NCBI GenBank assembly: GCA_034110565.1
Contig: JAWUYY010000025.1
Location: 1 to 64,000, forward strand
Origin: Bermanella sp034110565
GTDB lineage: Bacteria > Pseudomonadota > Gammaproteobacteria > Pseudomonadales > Oceanobacteraceae
DNA length: 64,000 bases
Direction: 5' to 3'
This document shows positions 52,097 through 61,248 of this stretch, piece after piece. Both the position numbers and the translations under genes were made by a program. Position 1 is the first letter of the stretch. Each line of letters starts with the position of its first letter. Below the pieces are notes generated by a model, which had not been told where the DNA came from, did no database searches, and worked only from the letters and a program-made list of their open reading frames with translations.

Positions 52097-52693
52097 ATGT
52101 TTTCATTTCTTCAGCGATATTCTCTTTCTTTTTGGCCATTGTGCCTGGCTCTCTTTATTCTTTTATTGGTTGCTTTCAATCCTTGGTTGAAGTCTTGGTT
52201 GCGCTACGATGAAGGTGCCTTAGCAGAAGGTCAGGTGTGGCGTTTATTGAGTGCACACTTTGTGCACCTCGGCTGGATGCATGGGTTATTGAACGCCGCG
52301 GGATTTGTTTTATTAGCGCTTATTCAACCTGCTGGTAGGGCTTGGCTGTGGTTGTGCTTTTACGCGGTAACGAGTGTGCTGATCTCTGTGTATATCATGG
52401 TCGATAATATGACGTACTACTACGTGGGTGCATCGGGCGTGCTACATGGCTTGTTTATCTTAGCGGCGTATTTTAGTCAGAGCCTAGATTTGTGGCGTCG
52501 CTATGCCCTGATCGCATTGATTGTCTCAAAGCTGTTTTGGGAGCAAAGCCAGTACTATCAAGATAACGGGCTAGGGGATGCTATTGGCGGCTTTGTATAT
52601 GTGGATGCTCATCTAATTGGCGGTCTATGTGGACTGGCAGTATTGCTGGTGTTTTTAATTAAAAATAGGCTTAAATTTCCCGCATACAATTGA
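52097..52693 (+). CDS. rhombosortase
   Basis: 198 residues from ATG 52097; the frame extends back to 51911 but the upstream part looks non-coding. Six or so TM segments. The catalytic serine is S113 in VGASGVLHG and the His is H172 in DAHLIGGLCG, the rhomboid dyad, and the WxxxSxxFVHLxxxHxxxN pattern (AHFVHLGWMHGLLN) is at the usual place. This short rhomboid type cleaves GlyGly-CTERM tails of exported proteins and lets them reach the surface. None of the proteins here carries an evident GlyGly-CTERM, so targets must lie elsewhere. Confidence 0.85.
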   Translation: MFSFLQRYSLSFWPLCLALFILLLVAFNPWLKSWLRYDEGALAEGQVWRLLSAHFVHLGWMHGLLNAAGFVLLALIQPAGRAWLWLCFYAVTSVLISVYIMVDNMTYYYVGASGVLHGLFILAAYFSQSLDLWRRYALIALIVSKLFWEQSQYYQDNGLGDAIGGFVYVDAHLIGGLCGLAVLLVFLIKNRLKFPAYN

Positions 52694-52747
52694 TTCCCTT
52701 CTACACTTTTGAAGTGATAGGACGAACGTGATTGCTATGGGGAATAG

Positions 52748-53632
52748 ATGAAGTTTTGCTTGGGGATGTTAATGGCGTGTTGGGCTATGTGCTCATGGGC
52801 TGTAGGAGAGTGGGAATATGAGATTGATCCTTATTACAGTAATATTGCTTATTATCAAACCCTAGATGCTTCCCCCGTTCCAGAGCTCGGTGAACGTACC
52901 GAAGCTCAGGTTTATTCTGATTTATTTTTCAGCTCCTACCTACCTCGATTCATCTTACTTGAAGCCAGTTTAAATCCCTTACCTATCTTAGGTGTCGTCC
53001 TGAAAAGTGATGGTGCAGAAGGTATGTATGACGATATGACGGTCACCCGTAAATTGAACCTAGTTGAGGTCGTCACTGCCGGCTTTGAAGATCCTTATGC
53101 ACTATCTGTGTTTTTAGGCAATATGGTCAAGTATCGTACTAAAGGTGCTAGCGAGGCTCAAAACAAGGGTTTCATGGGGTACCTTGTCAGTTATGGGCAC
53201 TTGCACATTCGTAAAAATGAATTGGTGCAAGACCGCTGGGGGGAATTAGAATGGAAAATAAAAGGTGATCGCATCACACAAGGACGGCTATTGAGCTGGT
53301 CTTTTCGTGTGGGAGCAAAAATTCATAATAATCCTTATGTAACCGATGAATATTATGTGGCCATTAAGCGAGAGCGTATTGAAGAGCAGGGTGATATTTT
53401 CTCTTGGATTAAAAACGGTGGTATTGAGTTTAAATATCGAATCAGTCAGCGTACGGGCAGAGCCATAGGCCAACAAATTATTATTGATAAGAAAATCCCA
53501 CTGAGTGATAAAGGCTGGGTGCTATCCCTTGGAATGGGTTTTGTGCGTGAAATGCGCGAAAAATATTCCGGACCATTGAGTTTAGAAGAATCGAACACAG
53601 CATTTGTATTGCGCCCGAGTATTTCTTTCTAA
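52748..53632 (+). CDS. outer-membrane protein of unknown function
   Basis: 294 residues. A signal peptide (MKFCLGMLMACWAMCSWA, cleavage near residue 18) and a beta-rich body with long alternating hydrophobic stretches end in RPSISF, with a terminal Phe as in barrel proteins. No PldA HxSxG or other motif is seen. It is a 12-ish strand barrel candidate. Unclear role; rhombosortase is just upstream, 54 bases away, and the gene converges with DUF1853. Confidence 0.62.
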   Translation: MKFCLGMLMACWAMCSWAVGEWEYEIDPYYSNIAYYQTLDASPVPELGERTEAQVYSDLFFSSYLPRFILLEASLNPLPILGVVLKSDGAEGMYDDMTVTRKLNLVEVVTAGFEDPYALSVFLGNMVKYRTKGASEAQNKGFMGYLVSYGHLHIRKNELVQDRWGELEWKIKGDRITQGRLLSWSFRVGAKIHNNPYVTDEYYVAIKRERIEEQGDIFSWIKNGGIEFKYRISQRTGRAIGQQIIIDKKIPLSDKGWVLSLGMGFVREMREKYSGPLSLEESNTAFVLRPSISF

Positions 53633-53651
53633 TAGGTTACGTGTAGGCGGA

Positions 53652-54566
53652 TTAAGTTTTAACTACCTGAGTTGGCCAAGCATTATGCACCAACATAAAC
53701 CGTGCTTGCTCTTTTAGCTCATGGCTTGTTGATAATTGCGCCAGCATTAATGCATAAGGGAACGCTGAGTGATCAAAGTGTGCTTGTACAAACTGCTGCG
53801 CAGCCTCGCTTGTTAAAACCTCTAGGGATGCATCTTGCGAATGTCGGTAGGGTCCAAGCCAGTGTGTTTTAGGCAATATTACCCATAAGCTTTTTTGTGC
53901 AAATAGAGTTTGACTATGCTTTTCATGTAGCCAGCTTTGCATGGTCGCCTTAGGGTTGATGCTAGGGTGAAGGGCTCCCTTACTTTGTTGCCAAGGTTCA
54001 AATAAATAGCCTTTTAATGCTAAAGCTTGTTGTGGGTTGGTGGGCAGATGACGGTTACTAAGGTCAGCTTGTGTCACGGGGTGATGCAAAAAAGGTAATT
54101 GCTTGAGAGTGAGTTTATTTAGTTTTAAATCTAAGCGGTCATGGCTTTGAGGGCCTAGCCAATGGTTAAAATTTTCGCCTGAGGTATTGGGCTGCTTAAG
54201 ATAAAACTTCACAGCAAGCTCAATGTGGTAATCCTGATTGTGCCGTGTATTTCTAGCGAGTACATCTAGCTCTCCAAGAGTCTGTTTTTCTTGGCGGATT
54301 TGAATGTGATGATCCAGTAGTTGCCATTCTGGGCTGAACTGAAAGAAAAACTGCCAAAGACACTCAAAGTAACTGCCAAGTAATACTCTATTATGAGTGG
54401 CTAAATAGTCGTGTAATGGTTTAGGATTATTGTCTAATTCAGCCAACCAATTCAAAAGTGTTTGGCTAGGCTTAATTGTCAGTGCAGGTGTGGTGGAAAT
54501 CAGGACCATGGGTTCGCTAAATAAACACCAAGCTAAATGGTGTACAGCTGAATGTTTATATTCCAT
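53652..54566 (-). CDS. DUF1853 family protein
   Basis: 304 residues. The pattern LLGSYFECLWQFFF, then LGELDVLARN and YHIELAVKFYL fits DUF1853 (PF08907), which has a PD-(D/E)xK nuclease-like look (E in GELD, ExK in IELAVK). The nuclease-like suggestion is my inference. It is divergent from nadK with a 78-base gap. Confidence 0.82.
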   Translation of the reverse strand: MEYKHSAVHHLAWCLFSEPMVLISTTPALTIKPSQTLLNWLAELDNNPKPLHDYLATHNRVLLGSYFECLWQFFFQFSPEWQLLDHHIQIRQEKQTLGELDVLARNTRHNQDYHIELAVKFYLKQPNTSGENFNHWLGPQSHDRLDLKLNKLTLKQLPFLHHPVTQADLSNRHLPTNPQQALALKGYLFEPWQQSKGALHPSINPKATMQSWLHEKHSQTLFAQKSLWVILPKTHWLGPYRHSQDASLEVLTSEAAQQFVQAHFDHSAFPYALMLAQLSTSHELKEQARFMLVHNAWPTQVVKT

Positions 54567-54644
54567 AGGTGATTTCTACAGTCCAAATTCAGGCTGATTT
54601 GTGATATAAACAGCCTATATTCAAGTAAGGTTTGTGGTATTTAA

Positions 54645-55529
54645 ATGGATGAATTTCGTAATATTGGCATCATCGGCCGTCTAAACAGCGCAAAGGTTAT
54701 CGAAACTATTAAGCGTTTGCGCCGCTTCTTGGCAGATGAAGGTATCAATATCATTCTCGAAGAGCAAATTGCATCAGTGATGATGGGTCATGGTTTACAA
54801 GTTTGCAGCCCGAAAATGATGGGTGAAATATGCGACTTAGTGATCGTGGTTGGCGGTGATGGCAGCTTACTGGGCGCGGCTCGTGCCTTGGTAAAATCCA
54901 ATGTGCCGATTCTCGGTGTTAACCGTGGTCGTCTTGGCTTTTTAACCGATATTAACCCCGATAACCTTGAAGAAAAGGTTCAAGAGGTATTGGAGGGTAA
55001 GTACATCACCGAGCGCCGTTTCATGCTTGAAGCAGAAGTGAAACGTAATGGAGAACCTATTGGTTATGGTGAGGCCCTAAATGATGTGATTTTACACCCG
55101 GGTAAATCAGCGCGAATGATTGCATTTGATTTATCCATTGAAGGGCAGTTTGTTTACCATCAGCGCAGTGACGGCATGATTGTTTGTACGCCGACGGGAT
55201 CTACGGCCTACGCGTTAAGCGGCGGTGGCCCAATTATGCACCCTAAGCTCGATGCCGTGGCATTAGTGCCTATGTTCCCTCACACCTTGAGTTCGCGCCC
55301 TATTGTGATTGATGCCAACAGTGAAGTGAAAATCACGATCAGTGAAGACATTGATGTATATCCGCAAATTAGTTGTGATGGGCAAGTACACATCACAGCC
55401 GCACCAGGGGATACCGTGACCATTCGTAAAATGGCGCATAAAGCTCGTTTGATCCACCCAATTGATCACGACTTCTATGAAACGTGTCGTACCAAGCTAG
55501 GCTGGGCGACCCAGTACGGAGAAGCCTAA
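54645..55529 (+). CDS. nadK: NAD kinase
   Basis: 294 residues. The signature VVGGDGSLLGAARAL and RGRLGFLTDI, the LNDVILHPG catalytic segment and the TPTGSTAYALSGGGPI ATP/NAD loop are complete. It phosphorylates NAD to NADP. First gene of an operon with the phosphoesterase, rhomboid and DUF1315 genes, all spaced by a few bases. Confidence 0.96.
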   Translation: MDEFRNIGIIGRLNSAKVIETIKRLRRFLADEGINIILEEQIASVMMGHGLQVCSPKMMGEICDLVIVVGGDGSLLGAARALVKSNVPILGVNRGRLGFLTDINPDNLEEKVQEVLEGKYITERRFMLEAEVKRNGEPIGYGEALNDVILHPGKSARMIAFDLSIEGQFVYHQRSDGMIVCTPTGSTAYALSGGGPIMHPKLDAVALVPMFPHTLSSRPIVIDANSEVKITISEDIDVYPQISCDGQVHITAAPGDTVTIRKMAHKARLIHPIDHDFYETCRTKLGWATQYGEA

Positions 55530-55531
55530 CG

Positions 55532-56497
55532 ATGGGCTCTGTACAGGGCTATGACTTAATCGGTGATGTCCATGGTTGCGGGGTGACGCTATGCCACCTA
55601 TTAGAAGACATGGATTACCGTAAGGTTAATGGCGTTTATCAACATCCCAAAGGGCGTAAAGTTGTTTTTATTGGCGACATTGTAGATCGAGGTCCCAATA
55701 TTCGACTAGCACTTAATGTTGTGCGCGAAATGGTTGAGCATGGACGCGCTCATTTGATTATGGGTAATCATGAATATAACGTGTTGGCATTTTGTACACC
55801 GTCTAGACCGGGTAGTGAGCACCCTTATTTGCGTGAACATACCTCACGTAACTCCTTTATTGTCGAAGAAACCATGCGTCAGTTTGATCCCTATCCGCAA
55901 GAGTGGCGGGATTACTTATCATGGTTTCTAACGTTACCCCTTTATGAAGAATTTGAAAATTTTCGGGCCGTCCATGCTTGCTGGGATCATGAATTGATCA
56001 GCAAAATGAAAGGTCGTTATAACCGCAATACCATGGACGAAGAGTTTTTACATGCGTCCATGGATCGTGAATCATTCGAGGGTCGGCTGGTGGATCGGCT
56101 TACTCGTGGTACCGCATTGAAGTTACCGGATGGGCGCAGCATTACCGCCAAAGATGGCTTTGTACGTCATTTTTTCCGCACCAAGTTCTGGGAGAAAACA
56201 CCAGAAGTTTATGACGATATTGTTTTCCAGCCAGACCCATTGCCGCAAGACATAGCGGAACGAGAGATTACCAAAGCAGATCGAAAAGAGCTTTTGTATT
56301 ACGGTCCTGATGAGAAACCCTTATTCTTTGGTCATTATTGGATGAAAGGCATTCCAGGTCCGGTCACGCATAACATCGCTTGCTTGGATTATAGTGCAGT
56401 GAAATATGGACGTTTAGTGGCTTATCGTATGGATGATGAAACGCGTTTGGATCCCAATAAATTCTGCTGGACCCGCGTTGAACGCAAAGAAGACTGA
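55532..56497 (+). CDS. calcineurin-like metallophosphoesterase
   Basis: 321 residues from ATG 55532, two bases after the nadK stop, preceded by GGAGAAG. Motifs DLIGDVHGC, FIGDIVDRGPNIRLAL and LIMGNHEYNVLAF are the phosphoprotein-phosphatase-like metal sites, and HAC at about 150 and GHYWMKG later supply the rest. It resembles symmetric ApaH/PrpE-like members. Possible substrates are phosphoproteins or dinucleotide polyphosphates; unproven. Confidence 0.88.
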   Translation: MGSVQGYDLIGDVHGCGVTLCHLLEDMDYRKVNGVYQHPKGRKVVFIGDIVDRGPNIRLALNVVREMVEHGRAHLIMGNHEYNVLAFCTPSRPGSEHPYLREHTSRNSFIVEETMRQFDPYPQEWRDYLSWFLTLPLYEEFENFRAVHACWDHELISKMKGRYNRNTMDEEFLHASMDRESFEGRLVDRLTRGTALKLPDGRSITAKDGFVRHFFRTKFWEKTPEVYDDIVFQPDPLPQDIAEREITKADRKELLYYGPDEKPLFFGHYWMKGIPGPVTHNIACLDYSAVKYGRLVAYRMDDETRLDPNKFCWTRVERKED

Positions 56498-56501
56498 CGA
56501 T

Positions 56502-57308
56502 ATGCCATTTGCCTGTCACTGCGACGATCTGTATCCAATTGAACCCTTGTTGTATGAATTAAATCAGCAAGGCATTGGCTTTGAAGTTAAACAAATCAAT
56601 GGTAAGAAAGAGCTTTGGCTAGATGATGAGCAATACATTGATGCCGTCAATAAAGCCTACGACGCTTACAAACAAGCAAATTTACAACAAAAACAACACA
56701 CTTTAAGTGTTAAAAACTTAAAACAATTGCCGGTGACAGCAAGCCTAATTCTTGTCAGTTTGATTGTGGCGCTCATTACACAATTGGGCGATCAGTTTTT
56801 AGATTTATTCTTTATTGCCCAGATACAATATTACCCTCGTAGTTGGCTGCCTTATTCAGGTATAGCATTGTTATGGCACAGTATTAGCCCTATCTTTTTG
56901 CACTTTGGTATTGAACATATTGTTTTTAATAGCCTTACATTTTGGTATTTAGGTTCTATTTTAGAGCGAAAACTTTCAATATTAGGCTATATAGGGTTGA
57001 TTCTTATTATCGCCTTAGTGAGTAATTACAGCCAATTATGGATATCGGGTCCATTGTTTGGCGGATTGTCTGGTGTAGTGTATGGCTTAATTGGTTTTGC
57101 CTGCTGTTATCAGTTTTTTTATCGCACTCTGATGATCCCCAATGGATTGTTTTATCTGTCCATTGGCTGGATTGTACTTGGATTTACACCATTTTTTGCT
57201 GCCGTCGGTCTTGGCAATATGGCAAATACAGCTCACATTAGCGGCTTGCTATGTGGCGCTATTTTATTTTTCCCATTTTATTTATTGGTTAAAAAAGAGA
57301 GCTTATGA
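56502..57308 (+). CDS. rhomboid-family intramembrane serine protease (GlpG-like)
   Basis: 268 residues from ATG 56502, four bases after the phosphoesterase stop. An N-terminal cytoplasmic domain (about 1-75) precedes six TM helices. Catalytic dyad S190 in GGLSGVVYGL and H245 in NTAHISGLLCG. The HFGIEHIVFNSLTFWYLG stretch is the L1 and TM2 motif of GlpG. It cuts single-pass membrane proteins inside the membrane. The second rhomboid of the window after the rhombosortase at 52.1 kb. It overlaps the DUF1315 gene by four bases. Confidence 0.9.
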   Translation: MPFACHCDDLYPIEPLLYELNQQGIGFEVKQINGKKELWLDDEQYIDAVNKAYDAYKQANLQQKQHTLSVKNLKQLPVTASLILVSLIVALITQLGDQFLDLFFIAQIQYYPRSWLPYSGIALLWHSISPIFLHFGIEHIVFNSLTFWYLGSILERKLSILGYIGLILIIALVSNYSQLWISGPLFGGLSGVVYGLIGFACCYQFFYRTLMIPNGLFYLSIGWIVLGFTPFFAAVGLGNMANTAHISGLLCGAILFFPFYLLVKKESL

Positions 57309-57562
57309 ATATTGATGATTTAATCACGTCCATGACGCCCGCGATTTATAACAACATGAAAGAAGCTTTAGAGTTAGGGCGTTGGGGTGATGGTCGAGCG
57401 GTCACGCCAGAACAAAAAGAAAACAGCCTTGAAGCGTTAATCCGCTATGAACATTTACACAATATCCCTGAAACTGAGCGTGTAGGTTATGTGGATATGA
57501 GCAATAAGCGCAAAAAGAAAGTGGCCGATGATGGCGAACAAATCATTAAAATAATTGAATAA
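57305..57562 (+). CDS. DUF1315 (YeaC-like) protein
   Basis: 85 residues. Pattern SMTPAIYNNMKEALELGRWGDGR and the ending with basic RKKK matches the YeaC/DUF1315 group of unknown function. ATGA overlap with the rhomboid gene shows coupled translation. Cytoplasmic, helical. Confidence 0.85.
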   Translation: MNIDDLITSMTPAIYNNMKEALELGRWGDGRAVTPEQKENSLEALIRYEHLHNIPETERVGYVDMSNKRKKKVADDGEQIIKIIE

Positions 57563-57588
57563 AAAAGAATACTGAGCCGGCACTATAT

Positions 57589-58413
57589 ATGAAGTACCAA
57601 GGTCACCTAAAAAAAATGAGTATATCGGCTGAGACCGAAGATGCCCAATATCACATTCGTCTAGACGATCAATTGATCCCATTAAATGAAAAGCTGGGCC
57701 AGCCGATACGTATAGAGTACCTAGGTGATATTCACTGCCAGTCGTGTGATCGCCAGATCAAAAAAAGTTTTGCTCAAGGTTACTGCTATCCGTGTTTTAC
57801 TCGTTTAGCTCAATGTGATACTTGTATTATGAGTCCAGAGAAATGCCATTACGATAAAGGCACCTGTCGAGAGCCAAAGTGGGGTGAGGAGTTTTGTATG
57901 CAAGATCATATCGTTTATCTTGCAAACTCATCGGGTATTAAAGTGGGCATTACTCGTCATACTCAGATACCTACTCGCTGGTTGGATCAAGGAGCGATGC
58001 AAGCTATGCCGATTGCTCGTGTAGGGACTCGACAGTTGTCAGGCTTACTAGAAGTGATTTTCAAACAGCATGTGTCGGATAAAACCAACTGGCGCACGCT
58101 GTTAAAGCAAGATGCATTTGATTTGAATTTAGCCACTAAACGAGATGAGTTATTTGAAATCTGTCATGAAGAGATAGAAGAGCTTCAAGGACATTATGGC
58201 TTGCAAGCCGTGCAATTGATCTATGATGGTGATGAGCAGAAGTTTAAATATCCAGTTACTGAGTATCCAACAAAAGTCACTAGTTTTAATTTAGATAAAA
58301 ACCCTGTAGCGCAAGGCACCTTGATGGGAATTAAAGGTCAGTATTTGATTTTAGATACAGGTGTAATTAATTTACGTAAATATACGTCTTATTTAGTTTC
58401 AATTGAATGCTAA
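57589..58413 (+). CDS. DUF2797 family zinc-ribbon-like protein
   Basis: 274 residues. A cysteine cluster HCQSCDRQ, CYPCF, CDTC and later Cys/His residues (57-105) suggests zinc binding. A GIY-YIG-like stretch (YLANSSGIKVGITRHTQIPTRWLDQGA) follows, which suggests a nuclease-like fold, though the catalytic set is not clear. The rest is DUF2797. The gene stands 26 bases after DUF1315 and 16 before pepN. Confidence 0.82.
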   Translation: MKYQGHLKKMSISAETEDAQYHIRLDDQLIPLNEKLGQPIRIEYLGDIHCQSCDRQIKKSFAQGYCYPCFTRLAQCDTCIMSPEKCHYDKGTCREPKWGEEFCMQDHIVYLANSSGIKVGITRHTQIPTRWLDQGAMQAMPIARVGTRQLSGLLEVIFKQHVSDKTNWRTLLKQDAFDLNLATKRDELFEICHEEIEELQGHYGLQAVQLIYDGDEQKFKYPVTEYPTKVTSFNLDKNPVAQGTLMGIKGQYLILDTGVINLRKYTSYLVSIEC

Positions 58414-58429
58414 TGGCGATTAAGGATAA

Positions 58430-61081
58430 ATGATGAAAAACGCAGAACCTAAAGCCATTTACTTGAAAGATTATCAAGCACCCGCATTTGAAATTGAATC
58501 GACGTATTTAAGCTTTGATCTATACGATGATTACACACTAGTTTCATCGTCATTAAAAATGCGCCGCAGCAGTGATCAACGTGACGCTGCGTTGTTTTTA
58601 AATGGCCAAGAACTTGAGCTAGTCTCGGTATCTATGAATGACAAAGTTCTGAGTGCGGATGATTATGAGCAAACAGATGAAAGTTTAACTATTAACGCTG
58701 GTTTACTGCCAAGTGAATTTACTTTGGCGATTCAAACTAAAATTAAGCCACAAGAAAATACCGCACTTGAAGGTCTATACAAGTCATCGGGTATGTTTTG
58801 CACTCAGTGTGAGGCAGAAGGTTTTCGACGTATCACCTATTTTTTAGACCGTCCAGACGTCATGAGTGTTTACGAAGTGCGCATTACCGCTGATAAAAAA
58901 GCGTGTCCGGTATTATTGTCTAACGGAAATTTGGTTGCCAGCGAAGATTTAGCCGATGGTCGGCATAGCATGACGTGGCAAGATCCGCATAAAAAACCAT
59001 GTTACTTATTTGCATTGGTTGCCGGTGACTTGCAACATATAGAAGATACGTTTACGACCATGTCAGGTGAGAACGTGACCTTACGTATCTATGTGGAATC
59101 TCAAAACATCGATAAATGTGATTTCGCCATGGGAGCATTAAAGCGCGCCATGAAATGGGATGAGGAAGTCTACGGTCGTGAATATGATTTGAATATTTTC
59201 AATATAGTGGCAGTTGATGCGTTTAATATGGGGGCGATGGAAAATAAAAGTTTAAATATTTTTAATTCCTCATGTGTATTAGCTAATCCTAAAACCGCAA
59301 CGGATGCTACTTTTCAGCGTATTGAAGCTATTGTTGCTCATGAGTACTTTCATAATTGGTCGGGCAACCGTGTAACGTGCCGAGATTGGTTCCAATTAAG
59401 CTTGAAAGAAGGTTTCACCGTATTCCGTGATTCTGAGTTTTCGGCTGATGTGGGCTCGCGTACGGTTAAACGCATTGAAGATGTGTCGTTATTGCGCACT
59501 GCGCAATTCGCAGAAGATGCAGGACCTATGTCACATCCCATTTTACCGGCTTCTTTTATTGAAATTTCTAACTTCTATACTCTTACTATTTATGAAAAAG
59601 GCGCAGAAGTTGTGCGCATGATACATAATATCTTAGGTGCAGATGATTTTAGAAAAGGTTCAGATCTGTACTTTGAGCGTCATGACGGACAAGCCGTGAC
59701 CACCGAGCACTTCGTGAAAGCCATGGAAGATGCCAGTGGTAAAGATTTGACCCAATTTAGAAACTGGTATCACCAAGCGGGCACACCTGAATTATGGGTG
59801 ACAGACCATTACGATGCGCAAGCAAATACTTATGCGTTAACCATCAAACAAACGTGTCGAGAAACACCTGAGACGAGCCACAAGCAGCCGTATCACATTC
59901 CATTTTCGCTGGGATTACTTGATGAAACAGGAGCTGACTGCAAACTAGTATGTAAAGATACTAATTTTAATAGCCAGGCTGGTGTGATTAACGTAACCCA
60001 GAGTGAGCAGGTATTTACGTTTGAAAATATTTCATCAAAACCTGTTCCGTCTTTACTACGTGGATTTAGTGCTCCTGTAAAATTACACTTTGCCTATGAA
60101 TCCTCACAGCTACAATTTTTAATGGCAAACGACAGCGATGGTTTTAACCGCTGGGATGCCGGACAAACATTAGCTACACAAATTATTTTAGACTTATCAC
60201 AAGACGTATTAGCAGGGCGTGATCTAGTATTGGATGAAGGTTTGTTTAATGTATATCAGTCATTACTATCTAGCTTGAATGATGATTTAGCGATGCAAGC
60301 GCAAATGCTAAGTTTGCCTAGTTTGGCGTATTTGATCGAACAGCAAGACCAAGCGCAAGTACATGCATTATATTCAGCGCGTAGTTTTGTGAAGCAAACC
60401 CTAGCGGATCGATTGCATGCTGAATTTAGCCTAGTGTATCAGCAGTGTATTGATACATCCGACTATGAGCCAAGTCCTGATGCCATTGCTAAACGCACAC
60501 TTAAAAATTTGTGTTTGCAGTATATGACCCAAACACAAAAGCATGATTATTCTGCTGTTGCGCAAAATCAATTTGAACAAACAGATAATATGACGGATCA
60601 ATTCTCCGCGTTAGGGGCATTGGTCAATAGTCACCATCAAGATTTGGCACAAACGGCTCTACAGGAATTCTACGTGCAGTGGCAGCATGATGTGTTAGTC
60701 GTCAATATGTGGCTGTCGTTGCAAGCATCCAGTGATCACAATCAAGGGGTTGCTTCAGTCAATGAACTTTTAAGTCACGAAGCGTTCGATATAAAGAATC
60801 CAAATAAGGTTCGTTCTGTGATTGGCGTATTTGCCGCACAGAATTTAAGACATTTTCACGGTGACGAAGGGGCGGGGTACAACTGGCTAGCGGATAGAAT
60901 TATTGAACTAGATGCATTGAATCCACAAATTGCATCTCGCTTATTAGGACCGTTAACGAAATGGAAGCGAATCGGGCATCCAAATGGCACTCAAATGAAG
61001 CAGGCGTTAGAAAAAATTGCGGCTCGCAGTAATTTGTCGAAAGATGTCTATGAAGTTGTAACAAAAACTCTAGTAAGCTAG
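58430..61081 (+). CDS. pepN: aminopeptidase N
   Basis: 883 residues (a second ATG three bases in). M1-family zinc metallopeptidase: exopeptidase motif GAMENKSLN, zinc motif HEYFHNW (HExxH) and downstream Glu in KEGFTVFRD. Length matches the 870-residue E. coli enzyme. Broad cytoplasmic N-terminal peptidase. A strong 12-pair hairpin terminator follows. Confidence 0.97.
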   Translation: MMKNAEPKAIYLKDYQAPAFEIESTYLSFDLYDDYTLVSSSLKMRRSSDQRDAALFLNGQELELVSVSMNDKVLSADDYEQTDESLTINAGLLPSEFTLAIQTKIKPQENTALEGLYKSSGMFCTQCEAEGFRRITYFLDRPDVMSVYEVRITADKKACPVLLSNGNLVASEDLADGRHSMTWQDPHKKPCYLFALVAGDLQHIEDTFTTMSGENVTLRIYVESQNIDKCDFAMGALKRAMKWDEEVYGREYDLNIFNIVAVDAFNMGAMENKSLNIFNSSCVLANPKTATDATFQRIEAIVAHEYFHNWSGNRVTCRDWFQLSLKEGFTVFRDSEFSADVGSRTVKRIEDVSLLRTAQFAEDAGPMSHPILPASFIEISNFYTLTIYEKGAEVVRMIHNILGADDFRKGSDLYFERHDGQAVTTEHFVKAMEDASGKDLTQFRNWYHQAGTPELWVTDHYDAQANTYALTIKQTCRETPETSHKQPYHIPFSLGLLDETGADCKLVCKDTNFNSQAGVINVTQSEQVFTFENISSKPVPSLLRGFSAPVKLHFAYESSQLQFLMANDSDGFNRWDAGQTLATQIILDLSQDVLAGRDLVLDEGLFNVYQSLLSSLNDDLAMQAQMLSLPSLAYLIEQQDQAQVHALYSARSFVKQTLADRLHAEFSLVYQQCIDTSDYEPSPDAIAKRTLKNLCLQYMTQTQKHDYSAVAQNQFEQTDNMTDQFSALGALVNSHHQDLAQTALQEFYVQWQHDVLVVNMWLSLQASSDHNQGVASVNELLSHEAFDIKNPNKVRSVIGVFAAQNLRHFHGDEGAGYNWLADRIIELDALNPQIASRLLGPLTKWKRIGHPNGTQMKQALEKIAARSNLSKDVYEVVTKTLVS

Positions 61082-61100
61082 ACGTTAGTACAATTTTATA

Positions 61101-61145
61101 AAAACCAGTGGCGTATTCGGTTGTACGTCGCTGGTTTATTTTATA
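61101..61145 (+). terminator. intrinsic terminator after pepN
   Basis: AAACCAGTGGCG (61102-61113) pairs with CGTCGCTGGTTT (61126-61137) over 12 pairs including two G-U, followed by ATTTTAT. It ends the nadK-pepN side. Confidence 0.8.
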
Positions 61146-61248
61146 TGCTTGGGCAATAACAAAAATAAAAGACTCTAACTGGTACTTCTGTACTGGTTAT
61201 CCAGCAACAGCCATGACTCATCGTTCTTGGCTGGGGGAATAATAAAAA

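Noticed and set aside
52748..53632. Possible phospholipase A1 (PldA)
   Set aside because: No HxSNG-like catalytic motif is seen, so only a general outer-membrane barrel call is supported.
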